NCBI GenBank assembly: GCA_017545865.1 | Contig: JAFWXO010000020.1 | Span: 117,131-181,130 of the forward strand | DNA length: 64,000 nt | Source of the DNA: Clostridia bacterium | GTDB taxonomy: Bacteria > Bacillota > Clostridia > Christensenellales > Borkfalkiaceae | Direction of reading: 5' to 3' | Shown here: one piece after another, positions 10,553 through 18,558 of the stretch | How the letters are laid out: every line of letters starts with the position of its first letter | How positions within the stretch are numbered: the stretch's first letter is position 1 | Program-made: the position numbers and the translations under genes | Notes under the pieces: model-generated | What the model saw: the letters and a program-made list of their open reading frames with translations, nothing else | Databases searched by the model: none | What the model was told of the DNA's origin: nothing

Positions 10553-10802
10553 TTTGTTTCTCCTTGAAAAAAAGATTTTTTATATAATAACTCTACTCTT
10601 TTAAGGTACTCGCGCGTGCATTACATATTTATAATGCGTTATAGCAACTCATACCGAAATTAAGCATAGTTTTGTTTTCAAACTTAATACAATTTGATTA
10701 TAGCAAAAACTATTCCACCTACCGCAAAACGATTGCCGTTTTGCGGTAGAAGAATATTTTAAACTATTATTTCAATAAATAATTTATACAAAAATTGATA
10801 AA
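10553..10802 (-). promoter_or_regulatory. Leader region with two hairpins upstream of the Ig-like gene
   Basis: This 250-nt gap separates the MalG-type permease from the Ig-like gene. It holds a perfect 12-bp stem with a 7-nt loop (10719-10749, arms beginning CTACCGC) and a 6-bp AT-rich stem (10618-10637, GCATTA/TAATGC). Neither is followed at once by a U-run on the minus strand, so neither is a textbook terminator. A TATAAT -10 candidate lies just below the first hairpin, but no good -35 sits at 17 bp. The region may process the mRNA or uncouple the two gene groups. Confidence 0.45.
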
Positions 10803-11822
10803 TTATTCTTTTACACCACCGATAGAAATGTTACCCATAATCTTGTTACGAAGAAGAATAAACAAGATTAAGATGGGAACTACTATCATCATTGCGCCGG
10901 CGATTCTTGAAGGATCGTCACCAAGAGTGTTCTTGTTATACGTCGTAACAATGTAAAGTCTGTAAGAAATCATCCATTTGTTAGGCATATAAACGAGCGG
11001 TGTTGCATAGTTGTTCCAACGGCCGATGAAGAATATCAACAATACCGTGGATATCATTTTGGAGGCAAGGGGCATGATAATTTGAATCATGGTACGAAGT
11101 TGTGACGCTCCGTCTACTTCCGCCGCTTCAGCGTAAGTACCCGATACGCCTTGATAGAAGGCATAGAAAACTAAGAAATACAAGTTCGCAAACGTAAAGT
11201 TGACTATAAAGTCACCCCACATCGTATCGAACAAGTAAAGTCTACATAAAAGTTTAATACGCGCAGGTTCAGAACCTACGATAGGCATAACCATAACGAA
11301 TAAGGTTATAACGTATAACAACGTACTAAACTTATAGGGATATTTAGCAGCAAGGTAACCAACTACGCAAGGAACAACCGCGATAATTGCAGAACCAGCA
11401 AGCGAGTAGAAAATGGTGTTGAAGATCATTGTGAACATACCATTATACTTCGCAGTTGTGGGCATCTTTTTATCTAAGTTCCAGCCAACGTAGTATTGAG
11501 CTTGCGCTTTACCAGGCATAACTACTAAAACTTTTTGATAGTTGTAGAGTAAGTTAGGCCAATAGTTTGACATATAAGCGTTGTTGTTAATGTATTGCAA
11601 CTCTTTAGACGTCCATAAAGGATTCGAATAATTAGGAAGTTGCATGTATTCTCTCGCTTCCCATTGCATCGGGGGTTTGAAAGAGTTCATAAACGCCCAT
11701 AAAATCATGAAAGAGAAAACAATTGTGTAAAGCATTAAGATTAAGAATAAAAACAATACCGCAGGGTTAAGGTTTCTATTTCTGCTCTTATATGATTTTC
11801 TAACAGAAACTGATTTTTCCAT
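10803..11822 (-). CDS. Carbohydrate ABC transporter permease, MalG type
   Basis: This 339-residue inner-membrane protein is one of two channel subunits of a binding-protein-dependent sugar importer. About six hydrophobic segments are visible. The EAA loop that contacts the ATPase reads EAAEVDGASQLRTMIQIIMP (residues ~225-245), the signature of MalG-like subunits. It is longer than most MalG proteins because a hydrophilic stretch follows the first helix (residues ~50-125), probably a large extracellular loop. It starts 12 nt below the MalF-type gene, so translation is coupled. No ATPase (MsmX/MalK-like) gene is present, so the pair must use one encoded elsewhere, as is common in Firmicutes. 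Confidence 0.9.
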   Translation of the reverse strand: MEKSVSVRKSYKSRNRNLNPAVLFLFLILMLYTIVFSFMILWAFMNSFKPPMQWEAREYMQLPNYSNPLWTSKELQYINNNAYMSNYWPNLLYNYQKVLVVMPGKAQAQYYVGWNLDKKMPTTAKYNGMFTMIFNTIFYSLAGSAIIAVVPCVVGYLAAKYPYKFSTLLYVITLFVMVMPIVGSEPARIKLLCRLYLFDTMWGDFIVNFTFANLYFLVFYAFYQGVSGTYAEAAEVDGASQLRTMIQIIMPLASKMISTVLLIFFIGRWNNYATPLVYMPNKWMISYRLYIVTTYNKNTLGDDPSRIAGAMMIVVPILILFILLRNKIMGNISIGGVKE

Positions 11823-11834
11823 ATTTACCCCCTA

Positions 11835-12845
11835 TCAATCCACACTGGGACCCCACTTGGTCATTGCCTTCTTAAGACCCATAGAAAGCGGAAGAACTAT
11901 TACCATGATCATAAAACCTACTGCTGAAATTTCAGAGAGTAAAAGACCACGGTTGGGGTCTGCTACGTCAGGGCTTGAACCGATAAGTGAGCCTTTCTTC
12001 GTCCAAACGAATATTTCATAACCTAAAGTTGAAACTTCTTGGGGAGCAGCGTCACCATAGAACGTATGTAAACCTAATTGGTTAGTGAATATACCCGCTA
12101 AACCAGTTACAGTGAACGTGGTGAACGTGGGCCAAATCATTGGTAAAGTAACGTGTAAGAATTCTTGAACTGCATTAACACCGTCTAACTGAGCAGCCTC
12201 AACAACGGAATCGTTAATACCACTCATCGCGCCTGTGTACATAAGAATATGACCGCCAAGCGAGAAGAATATAGAATAACCCATTAAGTACGGGAACGGA
12301 TCATCCATAAGTAAAGGTCCAAGAGCATTTTCTTGAGTTCTATTACCAAGTTGGTTAATCATGTCAGGTAAAACGGAGTTCATAAATACTCTAAATACAA
12401 GCGTCATAACGACTGCCGAAATCATTGAAGGAAGATATAAGAATACTTTGAAAATCCCGCTAAGCATGAACTTCTTATAAACGTAGTAACTAAAGAATAC
12501 GGAGAAAATACCTGAAGTACACCAAGAAATTGCGTAAATCTTGAGCGCGTTTACAACAGGCCTCCATTTTCTAACTTTTAAGAAGTTAACCACACCAATA
12601 AAGTTATCTTTAATACTCCATCTTTGAACGTAAGTACCCACGTCTGAATCAAGATAGGTAACTTTGAACGCCATCATAATGGAGTCAATATTAACGTAAA
12701 CGTAGAAAATACAAAACTGAAGGAAAGGAAGAGAAACCATAATCGTATAGAAAATAAGTCTCTTCGTCTTTCTAGTAAGCATTCTCGGCGGTTTAACTTC
12801 AGGAGCAACAGGTTGTTGCTCACAGTTTAAAATTTCTTTTTCCAT
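11835..12845 (-). CDS. Carbohydrate ABC transporter permease, MalF/LplB type
   Basis: The 336-residue product has an N-terminal cytosolic tail, about six membrane helices and the EAA loop EAAQLDGVNAVQEFLHVTLP (residues ~225-245), so it is the MalF-type partner of the next permease. The ATG at 12845 follows an AGGTGATTT ribosome site. Upstream, between it and the solute-binding-protein gene, lies a strong GC-rich hairpin (12879-12915) that probably lowers permease expression relative to the binding protein. Predicted partners are the 684-residue lipoprotein, the MalG-type permease and a shared ATPase. The sugar is not known. Confidence 0.9.
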   Translation of the reverse strand: MEKEILNCEQQPVAPEVKPPRMLTRKTKRLIFYTIMVSLPFLQFCIFYVYVNIDSIMMAFKVTYLDSDVGTYVQRWSIKDNFIGVVNFLKVRKWRPVVNALKIYAISWCTSGIFSVFFSYYVYKKFMLSGIFKVFLYLPSMISAVVMTLVFRVFMNSVLPDMINQLGNRTQENALGPLLMDDPFPYLMGYSIFFSLGGHILMYTGAMSGINDSVVEAAQLDGVNAVQEFLHVTLPMIWPTFTTFTVTGLAGIFTNQLGLHTFYGDAAPQEVSTLGYEIFVWTKKGSLIGSSPDVADPNRGLLLSEISAVGFMIMVIVLPLSMGLKKAMTKWGPSVD

Positions 12846-12878
12846 AAATCACCTTGAAAAACTGTAAAAACATTGTAG

Positions 12879-12915
12879 TAAGGGTGCGCGTGGCGCGTGC
12901 CACGCGCTATCCTTA
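12879..12915 (-). repeat. GC-rich intercistronic hairpin between binding protein and permease genes
   Basis: A perfect 9-bp stem (12886-12894 with 12899-12907, arms GCGCGTGGC/GCCACGCGC) closes a GCGT loop. It is extended by a TAAGGG/TCCTTA outer stem across a small internal loop. It lies 18 nt after the binding-protein stop and no U-run follows on the minus strand, so it fits an mRNA-stabilising or attenuating hairpin like those in malE-malF gaps rather than a full terminator. Confidence 0.75.
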
Positions 12916-12933
12916 TTTATAATAAATATATTA

Positions 12934-14988
12934 TTATGCAGAGTACGGAGTGTAAGTTACGTTGTTGTATGATTTTTGTGCTTCAGGAACTTCCACATAA
13001 GCATTACCATACAAGTTAGACCAGCTAGTCTTAGTGTACATTTGTTTTTCAAACGTTTTGATAGTACCTTCTTTACGGATATTTTCGTAACCGTTAGTAG
13101 TACCACCTACACCAAACGCACCGGAAGCATACATTCTTAAATACCATTGAGATTGAGTTCTGAAGTTAATGGAAATATCTAAGTTACCAATAGCTGCAGT
13201 TCTTCTCGAATAGGTTTCAGCAGTAAGCTTTCTAAGTTGAGCAAAGTGATATTGGTTGTAGTAGTTTTCTTGTAAACCAAGTTCGTTTAAGATTGATTGA
13301 TATTCAGGGTTAGCAACAACTGCATCGTAGTCAGCAAGTTTTACAGGAGTAAAGTGAGTTGCCCAGTAGCAGTATGCTAAAATAGGTTCAGTGCTAAGGA
13401 ATTGTAACCAGAGTTTAGCGTAAGCAAGTTTATCAGGATCAGATTCAACTTTCTTGTTGATTGCAGTGAAACCACCAAGGTTAGTACAAAGGGTGTTCAT
13501 ATCGCCGTTATCAGCTTCTTCAGTTACAGGTTCGTTAATGTTAACGGGCATTGAAACGAATTCAGTTCTTCTGTTAACTGCGCTATCGTCAGCCATGTAA
13601 AGCTTTTGATATGCGTTTACGTCAGAACGGTTTGCTTCCATTGACCAGAAAGAACCTTCAATGAAGAATGCGCATGCTTCACGATATTCTTCGTCAGAAT
13701 AACCGCCGTAAAGGAAGTTAGTTTGCGCTTCAGTGTGAGAAACGTCGTTTCTTTCGGTATAACCAAAGTAACCTTCTTGCTTAATAATTTCAAGCGCTGC
13801 TTCAGTATAATATTTATCTTCCATCCAAGTTACGTAGTAACCAGTTTCAGGAGTGATAACAACTTCTTCAACGATAGGTTTCTTAATATAACTGATACCA
13901 GGGTAAATAGGTTCGTTAGTGTAACCGGTAACTACTCTTACAGATCTACCTTCAGAGTCGAAACAGTAAACCGCGTCGTTGTAGTTTTCACCAGCTAATG
14001 AAGCGTACATACCATCAAGGAAAGAGTTAGCGTATGCATCTCTATAAGTACCACTTAAAGAGAAGGGTGAATAGAAGTTAGTTCTTGCGTTTGCTGCAAA
14101 TTGAGGAGAACGAATGTAATCGCAAAGCGCTAAAACTTCGATAACGGATGAAGGAATACCATCGTCGATAGTACCGTAAACACCGTCAGGACCGCAACAA
14201 ACGTAACCTTCTTCCCAAAGTTCTTCTCTCGAACAAGTATAGCCGTTTTGACCATTGTTTTGCGCTTTACCACCGGAAACGCCGTATTTACCGCGACCGT
14301 CACCATCGTAATCAGAGAAGTATAAGGTAATACCAAACTTATTACTATCGTGTCTTGCGTTTACACCTGCGCCGATGTAAGAATCGTATTCAGCGCACTT
14401 AGTAGCGTAATCAGGATCAGAATATAAGAAAGCAGCAGCGATATATAAGCATTCTCTTTCCCACATTTCAGTATCGATAGAGTAACCGCACCATAAGTCT
14501 GAACTTGCAACACCGTAGTATCTAGAACCGTCAAGGTTGGTGTATGCAGGACGCATAAATTCAGGGGTCTTGTCTTCAATCGATTGATCTTCGCCAGGAA
14601 GGTCGCTAGTTACGATATCAGTAATATCAGAAAGATAAGGTTGCGCTTGAATCATACCACCGATACGACGGTCAAAACCGATAACGTCACCACCGTGAGT
14701 GGGAATACTTGCCGGAGTTGACGGTAAGTCAGATTCAATAAGAGTCATCTTACAACCGTTATATTTACCGATCTTTTGATTGCCCCATTGAGCGCTGTCG
14801 TTAAAGTAGTTCATAAGGGTTTGCATGTAGTCGTTACCTGCGCCACCGCCCCAACCCTTGGGAACGTTAATTACTACTTTGTTATCAGCGGTAACGTTCA
14901 AGTCATCGCCATCATCATCGCCACCACCGCAAGCAACGGCGAAGAGCGAAATCATAAGACAAAGTATCATTGATAAAAACTTCTTCAT
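12934..14988 (-). CDS. Extracellular solute-binding lipoprotein of sugar ABC importer
   Basis: This 684-residue lipoprotein has a signal peptide ending LFAVACGGG (Cys20 lipidated), then an acidic linker and a two-lobe periplasmic-binding-type body. Features include FDRRIGGMIQAQPYLSDIT early on, a tryptophan/tyrosine-rich middle and a long C-terminal helical part with LAYAKLWLQFLST. It is much larger than typical sugar-binding proteins (about 420-550 residues), as seen in the group that binds oligosaccharides in gut Clostridia. It is the first gene of the transporter operon; the ribosome site is AGGAGG (14993-14998). Promoter and possible operator elements lie in the 415-nt upstream gap. It probably captures an oligosaccharide at the cell surface; the ligand cannot be deduced. 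Confidence 0.88.
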   Translation of the reverse strand: MKKFLSMILCLMISLFAVACGGGDDDGDDLNVTADNKVVINVPKGWGGGAGNDYMQTLMNYFNDSAQWGNQKIGKYNGCKMTLIESDLPSTPASIPTHGGDVIGFDRRIGGMIQAQPYLSDITDIVTSDLPGEDQSIEDKTPEFMRPAYTNLDGSRYYGVASSDLWCGYSIDTEMWERECLYIAAAFLYSDPDYATKCAEYDSYIGAGVNARHDSNKFGITLYFSDYDGDGRGKYGVSGGKAQNNGQNGYTCSREELWEEGYVCCGPDGVYGTIDDGIPSSVIEVLALCDYIRSPQFAANARTNFYSPFSLSGTYRDAYANSFLDGMYASLAGENYNDAVYCFDSEGRSVRVVTGYTNEPIYPGISYIKKPIVEEVVITPETGYYVTWMEDKYYTEAALEIIKQEGYFGYTERNDVSHTEAQTNFLYGGYSDEEYREACAFFIEGSFWSMEANRSDVNAYQKLYMADDSAVNRRTEFVSMPVNINEPVTEEADNGDMNTLCTNLGGFTAINKKVESDPDKLAYAKLWLQFLSTEPILAYCYWATHFTPVKLADYDAVVANPEYQSILNELGLQENYYNQYHFAQLRKLTAETYSRRTAAIGNLDISINFRTQSQWYLRMYASGAFGVGGTTNGYENIRKEGTIKTFEKQMYTKTSWSNLYGNAYVEVPEAQKSYNNVTYTPYSA

Positions 14989-15403
14989 TTTCTACCTCCT
15001 AAGTAGTTTTAAAAAATTTTAATGCAAATTGCTTATTTTTGCACTTTTGACAAAATAAAACGGAAAATCGCATAATTCCCCCAAAGGAATATGCGTATGT
15101 TGTGAGCGCTACGCACGTTTCAAAGTAAAACACACGCGTGCACTATTATAGTATAAAGGACAAACGGCAATTTGTATTTACACAAAAGTAAATTATTTTT
15201 GCAAAATCGTAAATTTTAACGGTTTAAATAAAAAAGGGCATAATTAGCGGATTTTGTCACAATTATACAATTACATTTTAACAGTAAGCGCCCCTACTGT
15301 CAATAATATTTAAGTCAAAATTGTGTGAAATTTTTCGCAACTATGCTCTTTTATTTAAATTGTTCGTTATAAGCGGACATTTGTTCGCAAATTTTGTAAT
15401 TTT
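14989..15403. promoter_or_regulatory. 415-nt intergenic region: transporter promoter area and inverted repeat
   Basis: No gene was found here. On the minus strand a TATAAT -10 element lies at 15145-15150; no convincing -35 sits 17 bp upstream, so this promoter is tentative. Between it and the coding region are CACGCGTG (15133-15140) and TGTGAGCGCTACGCAC (15101-15116). The second resembles a LacI-family operator half-site around an AGCGCT centre. The left end of the gap, below spoVAE, holds an imperfect inverted repeat (15223-15360) around a small ACAGTA/TACTGT hairpin, and a weak GCGAAC/GTCCGC hairpin (about 15372-15387) that may end the spoVA transcript. Confidence 0.5.
15223..15360. repeat. 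Imperfect long inverted repeat with inner hairpin
   Basis: The left arm (about 15223-15264) and right arm (about 15313-15360) are inverted near-copies. They share TTTAAATAAAA, then G-rich AGGGCATA or AGAGCATA, then TTAGCG/TTGCG and TCACAATT/TCACACAATT, with small gaps. The centre holds a 6-bp ACAGTA/TACTGT stem (15281-15300). It could be a MITE-like remnant or a large RNA hairpin at the end of the spoVA transcript. No second copy was noticed in this window. Confidence 0.45.
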
Positions 15404-15772
15404 TTAGGTTTTTGAGTGGGTTTTGAAAATCAATGCAAAAACGTAACCAAAGGTAATTGCGGAAGTAACGCCTGCTGAAGCGCTTGCAAGCCCGCCCGTA
15501 ATCGCGCCGAAGATCCCTGATTTTGCGCCGATTATTGCCCCTTCTGCTAAAAGATAGCCAAAACCACTTATCGGAACGGTTGCGCCCGCGCCTGCAAAGT
15601 CTACTAATTTTTCATACAGTCCAAACGCTTGTAAGATTAAACCTGCAAGCAAGAAGTAGACTAATATTTTGCCAGAAGTTAGTTTTGTTTTATTTATGAG
15701 CAATTGAGCAAGCGTGCAAATTGCGCCGCCAACCAAAAAAGCCTTTAAAAACGAAAATAATATGTCTATCAT
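15404..15772 (-). CDS. spoVAE: Stage V sporulation protein AE (SpoVAEb type)
   Basis: This 122-residue inner-membrane protein belongs to the SpoVA channel, which moves calcium-dipicolinate into the forespore and releases it at germination. It has about four hydrophobic segments and the conserved VPISGFGYLLAEG stretch, close to VPITGFANSV in SpoVAC, its paralogue. I chose the ATG at 15772 over an upstream ATG at 15793 because it has GGAG at the right spacing and overlaps the spoVAD stop as ATGA. It is the last gene of spoVAC-spoVAD-spoVAE. In Bacillus this group is SigG-dependent; I did not identify such a promoter here. Confidence 0.93.
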   Translation of the reverse strand: MIDILFSFLKAFLVGGAICTLAQLLINKTKLTSGKILVYFLLAGLILQAFGLYEKLVDFAGAGATVPISGFGYLLAEGAIIGAKSGIFGAITGGLASASAGVTSAITFGYVFALIFKTHSKT

Positions 15773-16776
15773 AAATTCTCCACGCAAATACAATGTGTTA
15801 TTCCGGGTATGCTCTCGCCCTGCCCAGAAGAAATGGTTGAAAGCAACGCTCCTGTTGCTAAAAACAACGCCTTTTTAATTTTCTTTTGCCTTAAAAGCGG
15901 ATAAAGGTAACTTGCAAAGGTAACAGTTCCACAACCAGCGCCACTACCGCCTTGATCTTGAGTTCCATCGCTATCGTAAATAATACTGCCTGCGTCAACG
16001 TGATAAAGTTCCACCTCAAAACCTTCGTCACGGCAAAGTTTTCTAAATATTTTGCTACCGAGTAAACCCAAATCGCCAGTTAAAATAACGTCGTACTCGT
16101 CGGGAAACGTATTAGTGCCTTTTAAATGCCTAACGAGCGTTGACGCGCAAGACGGAGCCATCGCCGCGCCCATATTGTTAACGTCAGTAACGCCGAAATC
16201 TACAACTTTACCTACCGTTGCGCTCGTTATCGATGGAAAACCTTCAATTTTCTCGCTTAAAACGTAAGCACCTGCGCCGGTTACCGTCCACTGCGCTTGC
16301 GGTGGTCTAACAGAGCCGAGTTCAAGCGGATATCTATATTGCCGTTCAGCAGTTGAAAAGTGGCTAACCGCCCCAACTACTGCGTTTGATATAAATTTAC
16401 CGCTTATCGCCATTGAACTGACTATTATACTCTCAACGATAGTTGCGCAAGCGTTGTAAAGCCCTAAATACGGAATCTCGAAATCTCTTGCTGTGAAACT
16501 TGCGGAGATAATTTGATTTAGAAGGTCGCCCGCAACGAAAAGATCAACGTCGGTTTCTTTTAAATTAGCGCTGTTTATCACTCTTTTAACAGCGGTTGAA
16601 AGCATTTTGCACTCAGCTTTTTCATAAGTTGTTTCACCAAATCTATCGTCGCTTAGAACAAGGTTAAAATACTTTCCAAGGCTACCTTCGCCCTCTTTTT
16701 TTCCGACTATTGAATACGTTTCAATAATTGACGGCGAATTTTCAAAAATAAGCGTTTTATAAGCGTTTTTCATCAT
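15769..16776 (-). CDS. spoVAD: Stage V sporulation protein AD
   Basis: SpoVAD (335 residues) is the soluble, thiolase-fold member of the SpoVA complex. It binds dipicolinic acid and works with SpoVAC at the spore inner membrane. The sequence shows the thiolase-like YNACATIVESIIVSSMAIS block with the Cys, GAVSHFSTAERQYRYPLE, and the C-terminal DQGGSGAGCGTVTFASY motif, all typical of SpoVAD. Its length matches the family. The start overlaps the spoVAC stop as ATGATGA; either ATG (16776 or 16773) is possible. The stop overlaps the spoVAE start as ATGA, so all three genes are translationally coupled. Confidence 0.95.
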   Translation of the reverse strand: MMKNAYKTLIFENSPSIIETYSIVGKKEGEGSLGKYFNLVLSDDRFGETTYEKAECKMLSTAVKRVINSANLKETDVDLFVAGDLLNQIISASFTARDFEIPYLGLYNACATIVESIIVSSMAISGKFISNAVVGAVSHFSTAERQYRYPLELGSVRPPQAQWTVTGAGAYVLSEKIEGFPSITSATVGKVVDFGVTDVNNMGAAMAPSCASTLVRHLKGTNTFPDEYDVILTGDLGLLGSKIFRKLCRDEGFEVELYHVDAGSIIYDSDGTQDQGGSGAGCGTVTFASYLYPLLRQKKIKKALFLATGALLSTISSGQGESIPGITHCICVENL

Positions 16777-17237
16777 ATAAACAACCCCTTAACGTAATAA
16801 ATCAAGCCAACGCAAACGCTACCTATAACCCCAAACACGATAATTGGACCTGCAATTACGAACATTTTTGACGCTAACCCGTAAATATAACCTTCACTTT
16901 TAAATTCCATAGCAGGCGAAACTACTGAATTTGCAAAACCGGTTATCGGAACGATTGAGCCACCACCCGCGTATTTTCCTATTTTATCGTAAACGCCAAG
17001 CCCCGTTAAAAACGAGCCTAAAAATATCATAACCATACTGGTTGCGCCAGCTAAAACGTCACCGTAAAGTCCAAAAACGTAAATGAATAGAAACCTAACG
17101 GCTTGACCTATAAAACATATAAATCCACCAACCCAAAAGGCGTGAAGTAGCGTTTTTAATTCGTTAGTTTTCGGCGAGATTTCCGAAACGTAATCAAGGT
17201 AATTTTTATTTGTGTTTTCTGCGTTTTTCCCCGTCAT
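16773..17237 (-). CDS. spoVAC: Stage V sporulation protein AC
   Basis: SpoVAC (154 residues) is the membrane subunit that acts as a mechanosensitive dipicolinate channel in the spore inner membrane. After a hydrophilic N-terminus there are about four helices and the family stretch IVPITGFANSVVSPAMEFKS. It starts with ATG at 17237 behind a strong AAGGAG. The gene lies 145 nt below sigF and past its terminator, so it should have its own promoter. Unlike Bacillus there is no spoVAA or spoVAB before it; the three-gene form is usual in Clostridia. Confidence 0.95.
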   Translation of the reverse strand: MTGKNAENTNKNYLDYVSEISPKTNELKTLLHAFWVGGFICFIGQAVRFLFIYVFGLYGDVLAGATSMVMIFLGSFLTGLGVYDKIGKYAGGGSIVPITGFANSVVSPAMEFKSEGYIYGLASKMFVIAGPIIVFGVIGSVCVGLIYYVKGLFI

Positions 17238-17319
17238 TTATAATCTCCTTGTTAAGAATTTCTCTCGGCGTTACCGAGCGTTCGTTTTCAGTTAAAAAGT
17301 CAACGGTTTTCATAGACAT
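17206..17319 (-). CDS. Possible 37-residue small ORF overlapping the spoVAC start
   Basis: An ATG-started frame runs from 17319 (or 17313) to a TAA at 17206, in a different frame from spoVAC and overlapping its first 32 nt. The peptide begins MSMKTVDFLTENERSVTP and ends with a basic EKRRKHK tail. Codon choice looks gene-like (GAAAACGAACGC and similar). No clear ribosome site precedes it. It may be a real small protein, a leader for spoVAC, or chance. I know no family for it. Confidence 0.25.
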   Translation of the reverse strand: MSMKTVDFLTENERSVTPREILNKEIINDGEKRRKHK

Positions 17320-17349
17320 ATTATTTACAACTTTTTAAAAAATAATACA

Positions 17350-17379
17350 AAAAAATCCACTTATTAAAAGTGGACTTTT
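17350..17379 (-). terminator. Rho-independent terminator after sigF
   Basis: A 7-bp stem (TCCACTT/AAGTGGA, 17356-17374) lies just below the sigF stop. On the minus strand a run of seven T follows. It separates the early spoIIA operon from spoVACDE. Confidence 0.85.
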
Positions 17380-17381
17380 TT

Positions 17382-18104
17382 CTATTTTGCAAGGTCTTTT
17401 AACCGCTTTAAAATCTTGTTTTCAAGCCTTGAAATTTGCACTTGCGAAACACCTAATATTTTTGATACTTCGCCTTGCGTTTTATCGCGAAAATACCTAA
17501 GCATTATAACCTTCCTTTCCCGCTCGGAAAGTTTTAACAAAAGTTGCTTTAAATAAATGCTTTCAACAACGTCGTCTTCACTCAATTTTGAAGGGATTTT
17601 ATCTATCAAACTTTGCCCTTTATCTTCCCCGTCGTCAATCGTTTCGTATAATGAAACCGTCATCTTATTACTACCGCTTGCAAGCACAACGTCTTCTACG
17701 GAAATATCAAGTGATTTGCTTATAGTTTCAACGCTTGGCTCATAGCCGTGTTTTAATTGAAATTCTTCGACAAAACGGGAGATTTTATACGCTTGATATT
17801 TGATTATTCTTGAAACTTTTATCTCGCCGTCATCACGAATAAAACGCTTGATTTCGCCTATAATCATAGGCACTGCGTAAGTGGAAAAACGCACTCCAAA
17901 ACTCTCGTCAAAATTATAAATTGCCTTGAGTAAACCCATACAGCCAAGCTGGTACAAATCATCGTAATCAACGCCTTTATTTTTGAACCTAAAAACAATG
18001 CTTTTAACGAGTAAAGAATTGCTTTTAATTAGGATTTCTTTACTGTTATTATCGCCGAGTTTTGCTTGTCTTAAGTGCCTTAAAGTTTCTTCAACCGACA
18101 ACAT
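17382..18104 (-). CDS. sigF: RNA polymerase sporulation sigma factor SigF
   Basis: The 240-residue protein is the first forespore-specific sigma factor, held inactive by SpoIIAB until SpoIIAA frees it. Region 2 is clear (DYDDLYQLGCMGLLKAIYNF, RFSTYAVPMIIGEIKRFIRD), as is IKVSR, and region 4 has the helix-turn-helix TQGEVSKILGVSQVQISRLE. Order and spacing (spoIIAA, spoIIAB, sigF, 9-13 nt gaps) mark it as SigF rather than SigG, which it resembles. A terminator follows directly. Length fits the family. Confidence 0.95.
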   Translation of the reverse strand: MLSVEETLRHLRQAKLGDNNSKEILIKSNSLLVKSIVFRFKNKGVDYDDLYQLGCMGLLKAIYNFDESFGVRFSTYAVPMIIGEIKRFIRDDGEIKVSRIIKYQAYKISRFVEEFQLKHGYEPSVETISKSLDISVEDVVLASGSNKMTVSLYETIDDGEDKGQSLIDKIPSKLSEDDVVESIYLKQLLLKLSERERKVIMLRYFRDKTQGEVSKILGVSQVQISRLENKILKRLKDLAK

Positions 18105-18117
18105 AAAAAACGCTCCT

Positions 18118-18549
18118 TTAACGGGCGTTTTCGTCGATAATTTTTTTGCTCAATTTAACTACCGTTCCACCGTTCTTTTTTGATGAAACGGAAACGTCGT
18201 CCATAAAGGTTTTCATTATAGTAAAACCCATGCCTGAACGCTCGGATTCAAACTTGGTTGAATAAAACGGTTCGAGAGCCTTTTTTAAATCGTCGATCCC
18301 AACGCCATCGTCTTTAATTTCGATATGTAAATCGAATCCGTCTAATTCGGCGGTAAGTTCAATCTCTCCAACGCTATCTGGATAACCGTGGACTATGGCG
18401 TTTGTAACCGCTTCTGAAACTGCGGTTTTAACGTCACTAATCTCGGAAAGCGTGGGATTTAGCGGAAGAATAAACGATGCGACCACGTTTCTTGCAAACG
18501 CCTCGTTTTCAGATATTGAAGAAAAGTTAATTTTAAACTTGTTTTTCAT
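18118..18549 (-). CDS. spoIIAB: Anti-sigma F factor / SpoIIAA kinase
   Basis: SpoIIAB (143 residues) binds SigF and also phosphorylates SpoIIAA. It is a GHKL ATPase: N-box EAVTNAIVHGYPD (Glu47, Asn50), G1 box KDDGVGIDD (Asp80-Asp81), and the ATP lid/G2 SERSGMGFTIMKTFMD (residues 103-117). It ends 13 nt before sigF and starts 9 nt after spoIIAA, so its stoichiometry with its partners is set by co-translation. It acts in the predivisional cell and forespore. Confidence 0.96.
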   Translation of the reverse strand: MKNKFKINFSSISENEAFARNVVASFILPLNPTLSEISDVKTAVSEAVTNAIVHGYPDSVGEIELTAELDGFDLHIEIKDDGVGIDDLKKALEPFYSTKFESERSGMGFTIMKTFMDDVSVSSKKNGGTVVKLSKKIIDENAR

Positions 18550-18558
18550 GCTTTCTCC

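Noticed and set aside
17238-17350. SigG promoter for spoVACDE
   Set aside because: Expected by family but no convincing -35/-10 pair at the right spacing was found; not annotated.
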